A stretch of 23,379 nucleotides of DNA, taken from positions 1 through 23,379 of IMG/VR virus record IMGVR_UViG_3300030677_000022; one strand, 5' to 3'. Source of the DNA: a virus. This document shows, one piece after another, positions 19,428 to 23,379 of this stretch (position 1 is its first letter; each line of letters opens with the position of its first letter). Below the pieces are notes generated by a model, which was not told where the DNA came from, searched no databases, and saw nothing but the letters and a program-made list of their open reading frames with translations. The position numbers were made by a program, and so were the translations under genes.

Positions 19428-20123
19428 ATGCCGATCCAGAAACAAGACCTCCGTCAAATCATGCTTCAAGCCGAAGTCAAGCTGGTCGGCGTGTCTGAAA
19501 AGGCACTCCTGGCTGAGCTGTTCGACGTGCTGAGCGAGTTCTTCAATGACAGCTCGTGCTGGACCGAACTCGTGACCATCCCCTATCAGGCCAACGTGCA
19601 GAGCTATTCTGTCAACGTTCCGGAAGGGCAGATCATCCGGCTCGAGAACGTGACCGACTGGGGTCCGACCATCCCGCTCCTACCGACCCAGGCGATCCCG
19701 CCCGGCACGCCGGCGCCGTTGTTCGTCAGCGCGGTGATGCCGATCCACGGTACTGTCACAGTAAAGAATATTCCGGACACCAACGGGTACTATCAGGCCC
19801 AGTTTGTCTGCAACACGGCGCTCCCGACCGGCCGCGACATGGTGCCGATCGCGCCGCACTGGGTCCTCCCCATCTGGCACGTCGGCATTCTCGACGGGCT
19901 CCTCGGCAAGATGATGACCTCGCCGAACAAGAGCTACAGCAACACGCAGCAGGGCACCTATCACCTGCGCCGCTTCCGCGACGCCATCGCGCGCGCACGC
20001 ATTTCTAAACTGAAGGCGAATACTGTCGGAGCCCAGGCTTGGCGCTTCCCGCAGCAATTCCGCGCGCTCAGCCAGCAGTCTGGCGTGCCGGCGATCGGCA
20101 GCTCGAATGAAAGGTCATTCTAA
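19428..20123 (+). CDS. Probable neck / tail-tube-like protein, 231 aa
   Basis: The product begins with a helical region (KQDLRQIMLQAEVKLVGVSE) and continues as beta strands (CWTELVTIPYQANVQSYSVN, GQIIRLENVTDWGPTIPLLP). A helical C-terminal section contains the NTQQGTYHLRRFRDAIARAR motif common in podovirus neck or tail tubular A-type proteins, which link portal and tail. There is no sign of enzymatic residues. Its stop overlaps the next ATG (TAATG). The operator-like TACTGTCACAGTA at 19751-19763 lies within it, encoding TVTV. Function is inferred from layout and position. Confidence 0.55.
   Translation: MPIQKQDLRQIMLQAEVKLVGVSEKALLAELFDVLSEFFNDSSCWTELVTIPYQANVQSYSVNVPEGQIIRLENVTDWGPTIPLLPTQAIPPGTPAPLFVSAVMPIHGTVTVKNIPDTNGYYQAQFVCNTALPTGRDMVPIAPHWVLPIWHVGILDGLLGKMMTSPNKSYSNTQQGTYHLRRFRDAIARARISKLKANTVGAQAWRFPQQFRALSQQSGVPAIGSSNERSF
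19751..19763. promoter_or_regulatory. TACTGTNNCAGTA site inside the neck gene
   Basis: TACTGTCACAGTA is the most symmetric copy in the window (6-bp arms and a central C). It is read as ACT GTC ACA GTA. Possible operator within coding sequence, about 370 bp before the next tail gene. Confidence 0.4.
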
Positions 20124-20475
20124 TGGCTCTCACGGCATCATGGGTGAACATCTATATCAGCGACAACGCGACCTTTCAGGATGCGTTTCAGTTCACCATC
20201 CCGAACGGTTATCAGATCGGCACGAACACCTGGGAAATGGGTGTCAAGGCCTCGCGCGATGACGTCGCCAATCTGGCGCTGTTCACCTCCGCGGCGGGCC
20301 AGATCACGATCGCTGACCCCGTCAACAACATCATCAACATGAACGTGCCGGACACCACGATCCAGTCTGAACTGCCGTGTGGCACCTATGACTACGACCT
20401 GATCATGACCCAGGGGAGCGTCCGCACCCAGATGATGCAGGGCAAACTTATTGTCAAACACGGAGTGAGCGAGAC

Positions 20476-20479
<4 letters not shown>
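20123..20479 (+). CDS. Beta-rich tail protein, 118 aa
   Basis: ATG 20123 overlaps the previous stop. The product is beta-rich ([39 protein letters not shown]) and ends in [20 protein letters not shown] followed by [10 protein letters not shown]. This end is typical of immunoglobulin-like domains found at the N-terminus of tail fibres or upper baseplate proteins, where they attach fibres to the tail. It runs by an ATGA overlap into a collagen-like fibre gene, supporting an attachment-domain role. The family is named only by resemblance. Confidence 0.6.
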
Positions 20480-21254
<775 letters not shown>

Positions 21255-21255
<1 letters not shown>

Positions 21256-22022
21256 TGACGGCTCCGGTATACCAAGGCGATTTCGGCAACAACAGCGGTG
21301 GCTCTGGCGCTTTCAACGGCGCTGGCGGCACTATTGGTACTTGCTCGTTCGGATTGACGGTCGCGGCTACCGAGTATTGCCTGCTGGCGATTGCCTGGGA
21401 GAGCGCGTCTGTAGTCGCCCTTTCGAGCGTCGTCGCCGGCGGCACCAGCGGGTTGACTTGGACGAAGGTCGGCTCGACGCTGCATCAGACTGCATCGAAT
21501 GGTTTCTATATGGCGATTGAGCTGTGGGAAGCCACAGGCACTGTCCACACTGGCTCAGGGGATACTGTGGTCTGCACCTTCGCGAGCGCTGTCGATCACG
21601 CTGCATGCGCTGGACAATTTTTCACGGGTGTGAACGCGACACCATTTGACGCGAACCCGTCGCTCGGCGTGCCGGAATATACGCTCGGCAGCTCCAGCGT
21701 TGCATCGATCAGCGTTACCACCAGCAATCCGGATGACTACATCCTCGGCATCTGCAGCACCAGCGACAACGCCAGTGTCGGCAACTTCACGCTCGGCGGC
21801 AGCGCGGCGGCGTTCAACAACGGGGTGGATAACTCGAGCGGTGGTAGCCAGTGGTGTCGGCTCGCGGTGGGCGGCCTGCCCTATACAGCCACGCAGTCGG
21901 GCCTCGCAGTCGCGAATGGCGCGTCCGCGACGAACACGATCATGGTCGCTGTCGCGCTCACCGCCGACGGGCCTTCTGCCCCCTTCAAGCCAATTCGAAC
22001 TCACGGGATCATTATCAACTGA
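21255..22022 (+). CDS. Beta-rich virion surface protein, 255 aa
   Basis: ATG 21255 overlaps the previous stop. The sequence is Gly/Ser/Thr/Ala-rich with alternating hydrophobic strands (CSFGLTVAATEYCLLAIAWE, DTVVCTFASAVDHAACAGQF, SVASISVTTSNPDDYILGI) typical of a beta-sandwich or jelly-roll surface protein. No enzyme motif is visible. Its place between two collagen-like fibre genes suggests a tail, fibre-tip or decoration protein. Several cysteines occur in the strand region, unusual for cytoplasm-assembled virion proteins. Confidence 0.65.
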
Positions 22023-22029
22023 GGGTGCT

Positions 22030-22146
22030 ATGAACGACGTGTATTTCTTCGTGCCGCCAGCCAATGTCGTGTTCACTGCCACTGCAGTTGACACCAGCTT
22101 CAGCGTGCCCGCAGCGAACACGACGTTCACTGTGCCGGGTAGGTAA
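22030..22146 (+). CDS. Small F-x-VPAAN-x-x-F repeat protein, 38 aa
   Basis: GAGGG (22021-22025) precedes ATG 22030. The 38 residues are built of imperfect short repeats: [12 protein letters not shown], then a degenerate [15 protein letters not shown]. Short phage proteins of repeated TFTVPAAD-like units are found near tail genes and are predicted to form beta solenoid or stacked strands. It is too short for most gene finders. It ends 2 bp before the GTG start of the next collagen-like gene. Confidence 0.6.
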   Translation: MNDVYFFVPPANVVFTATAVDTSFSVPAANTTFTVPGR

Positions 22147-22148
22147 TC

Positions 22149-23379
22149 GTGTCTCAGATCATCCAACTCACAACCGGCCAGCTGATGTTGAGCATCATCG
22201 GGCCAACCGGACCTGCTGGCTCAGGAGGGGGCGGCGGTGGCACCGGCATAACGGGTCCGACGGGATCGACAGGAGCGACAGGTGTCCAAGGCATTATGGG
22301 TGCGACCGGGGCCAGTGGAGTTACTGGAAGCACTGGGAATACAGGGTTCACCGGATCAACTGGCCCTACAGGTGTCGGCTCGACTGGGCCTGCTTCGACT
22401 GGCCCCACCGGCGCAACAGGAGCTGGAACGGTGGGTGCTAGTGGAGCTACTGGCCCAACTGGCGCTGGTGGAGCTGCCGGAACAGTGGGCGCAACCGGAC
22501 CGACAGGCAGCACTGGCGCTCAAGGAAATGTTGGGGCGACTGGACCTAATTTCACAGGAAACACTGGTCCGACAGGAAACACCGGCAGTACGGGAGCTGT
22601 GGGAGCGAGTGGCTCGACGGGATCGACTGGCAGCACTGGAGCGAGCATTACCGGGCCCACTGGCGCTGGGGCCGCTGGCGCCACGGGCCCCACGGGCTAC
22701 ACCGGACTGGCAGGCGCGACAGGTTCAACGGGACCTACAGGTTTTACTGGACCAGCTGCGCTCTCCGTAAATTCGATGTATGTGCTGGTTGGTCAGACCG
22801 GTACGAACGCAATTGGCACGTCTCTCACCAAAGTTCAGTTCAATAACGAGATCAGCGACGCTTTCAACGTCTTCGATAGCGTGACCAACAATCGCTATCA
22901 ACCGACGGTCGCTGGCGATTATCAGATCAACGCGACCGTGGTCATGACGAGTGGCGCGACCGCAGGGTACGGGCTTCTTCACATCTATAAAAATGGATCA
23001 TCGTTTGCGCGGCTCAGCCAGATGCCCGTCGCTGCTTCCGCGGCCGTGGGGCCCGCGGGCGGCATGGTCGTCGCCCTAAACGGGACGACAGATTACATTG
23101 AAATCTTTGCAGCGGTGACTGGCGCGGCGGGCGCCACAGTGACTGGCGACAGCTTCTTCTCTGCGATCCTGATCCCAGGCTCCGCGATTGGACCGACTGG
23201 CCCCACAGGCAACACGGGCCCTACTGGATACACAGGATACACAGGATACACAGGATATACGGGCGTCACGGGGCCGACAGGCTTCACGGGCAACACGGGT
23301 CCGACTGGTATCGCCGGCGCTGCGACGAGCACAGGCGCGACTGGCCCGACCGGCGTAGGGCAAACGGGTACCGTCTTCT
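22149..23379 (+). CDS. Collagen-like fibre protein 4, partial (runs off the window)
   Basis: GTG 22149 opens a frame without a stop to the window end, at least 410 residues. A short strand ([20 protein letters not shown]) leads into about 180 residues of Gly-x-Thr repeats ([12 protein letters not shown]). A C1q/TNF-like beta domain follows (residues about 205-340: [65 protein letters not shown]). A second collagen-like tract then begins, starting [14 protein letters not shown] and containing four TGY units from a 9-bp tandem repeat. An internal globular domain between two triple-helical parts implies a long jointed fibre. The start is set 2 bp after the previous stop; the ribosome binding site is weak (GGTAGGTAA). 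Confidence 0.8.
   Translation, partial: MSQIIQLTTGQLMLSIIGPTGPAGSGGGGGGTGITGPTGSTGATGVQGIMGATGASGVTGSTGNTGFTGSTGPTGVGSTGPASTGPTGATGAGTVGASGATGPTGAGGAAGTVGATGPTGSTGAQGNVGATGPNFTGNTGPTGNTGSTGAVGASGSTGSTGSTGASITGPTGAGAAGATGPTGYTGLAGATGSTGPTGFTGPAALSVNSMYVLVGQTGTNAIGTSLTKVQFNNEISDAFNVFDSVTNNRYQPTVAGDYQINATVVMTSGATAGYGLLHIYKNGSSFARLSQMPVAASAAVGPAGGMVVALNGTTDYIEIFAAVTGAAGATVTGDSFFSAILIPGSAIGPTGPTGNTGPTGYTGYTGYTGYTGVTGPTGFTGNTGPTGIAGAATSTGATGPTGVGQTGTVF
23223..23258 (+). repeat. Four 9-bp tandem repeats (ACAGGATAC type)
   Basis: ACTGGATAC, ACAGGATAC, ACAGGATAC, ACAGGATAT follow each other without gaps and encode Thr-Gly-Tyr four times. The two inner units are identical. As in the 11391 tract, changes in copy number would keep the frame and alter fibre length. 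Confidence 0.8.

Overview
This window looks like part of the genome of a tailed phage with a podovirus-like (P22-type) virion plan. The evidence is a recognisable block of packaging, portal, scaffold, capsid and neck genes with tight stop/start overlaps, and no host housekeeping genes. The host is probably an alphaproteobacterium. That is inferred from GC-rich third codon positions and from a regulator whose winged helix ends in an IDTIWGTGYAM-type motif like that of CtrA and other OmpR/PhoB proteins. No integrase, tRNA, CRISPR array or insertion sequence was seen, so lifestyle cannot be settled here.

Positions 1-2806 are an accessory and regulatory region. An AT-rich stretch (1-455) carries inverted TAAATGT repeats. 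It is followed by small unrecognised proteins, several strong hairpins, a likely terminator near 1979-2020, and two short membrane ORFs (57 aa, and 44 aa embedded out of frame). Two promoter-like sites share CTTGACACNNNCCCGGC. The second promoter overlaps a 17-bp palindrome and precedes a regulator (2807-3433) that combines a helix-turn-helix with an OmpR/PhoB-type winged helix.

Positions 3433-10107 hold the packaging module: a 23-aa membrane peptide, a 121-aa protein, a probable small terminase, a basic repeat protein, a metallophosphoesterase, the large terminase, a holin-like gene on the minus strand, and the portal. Positions 10107-11837 encode three proteins with collagen-like GPT/GNT repeats. 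Next comes a block that looks like a glycan-modification cassette (11870-15472): an HNH endonuclease, a 670-aa glycosyltransferase joined to a GH130-like propeller, a 218-aa protein of possible glycosyltransferase type, and a sugar-O-methyltransferase-like protein. Positions 15532-18972 hold four small proteins, the scaffold and the major capsid protein, with a strong terminator after the capsid gene. Positions 19029-23379 hold neck proteins, tail or fibre proteins and two more collagen-like proteins. The last of these runs off the window.

Two patterns stand out. (a) Five GPT-rich collagen-like proteins share the window with a sugar-transfer and O-methylation cassette, which suggests the phage may glycosylate its own fibres. 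(b) A palindrome TACTGTNNCAGTA occurs four times: once on the regulator's own promoter and three times inside late genes, always in the same codon phase. That arrangement is what distributed operators for the phage regulator would look like. In addition, hairpins cover or abut the ribosome binding sites of several virion genes.
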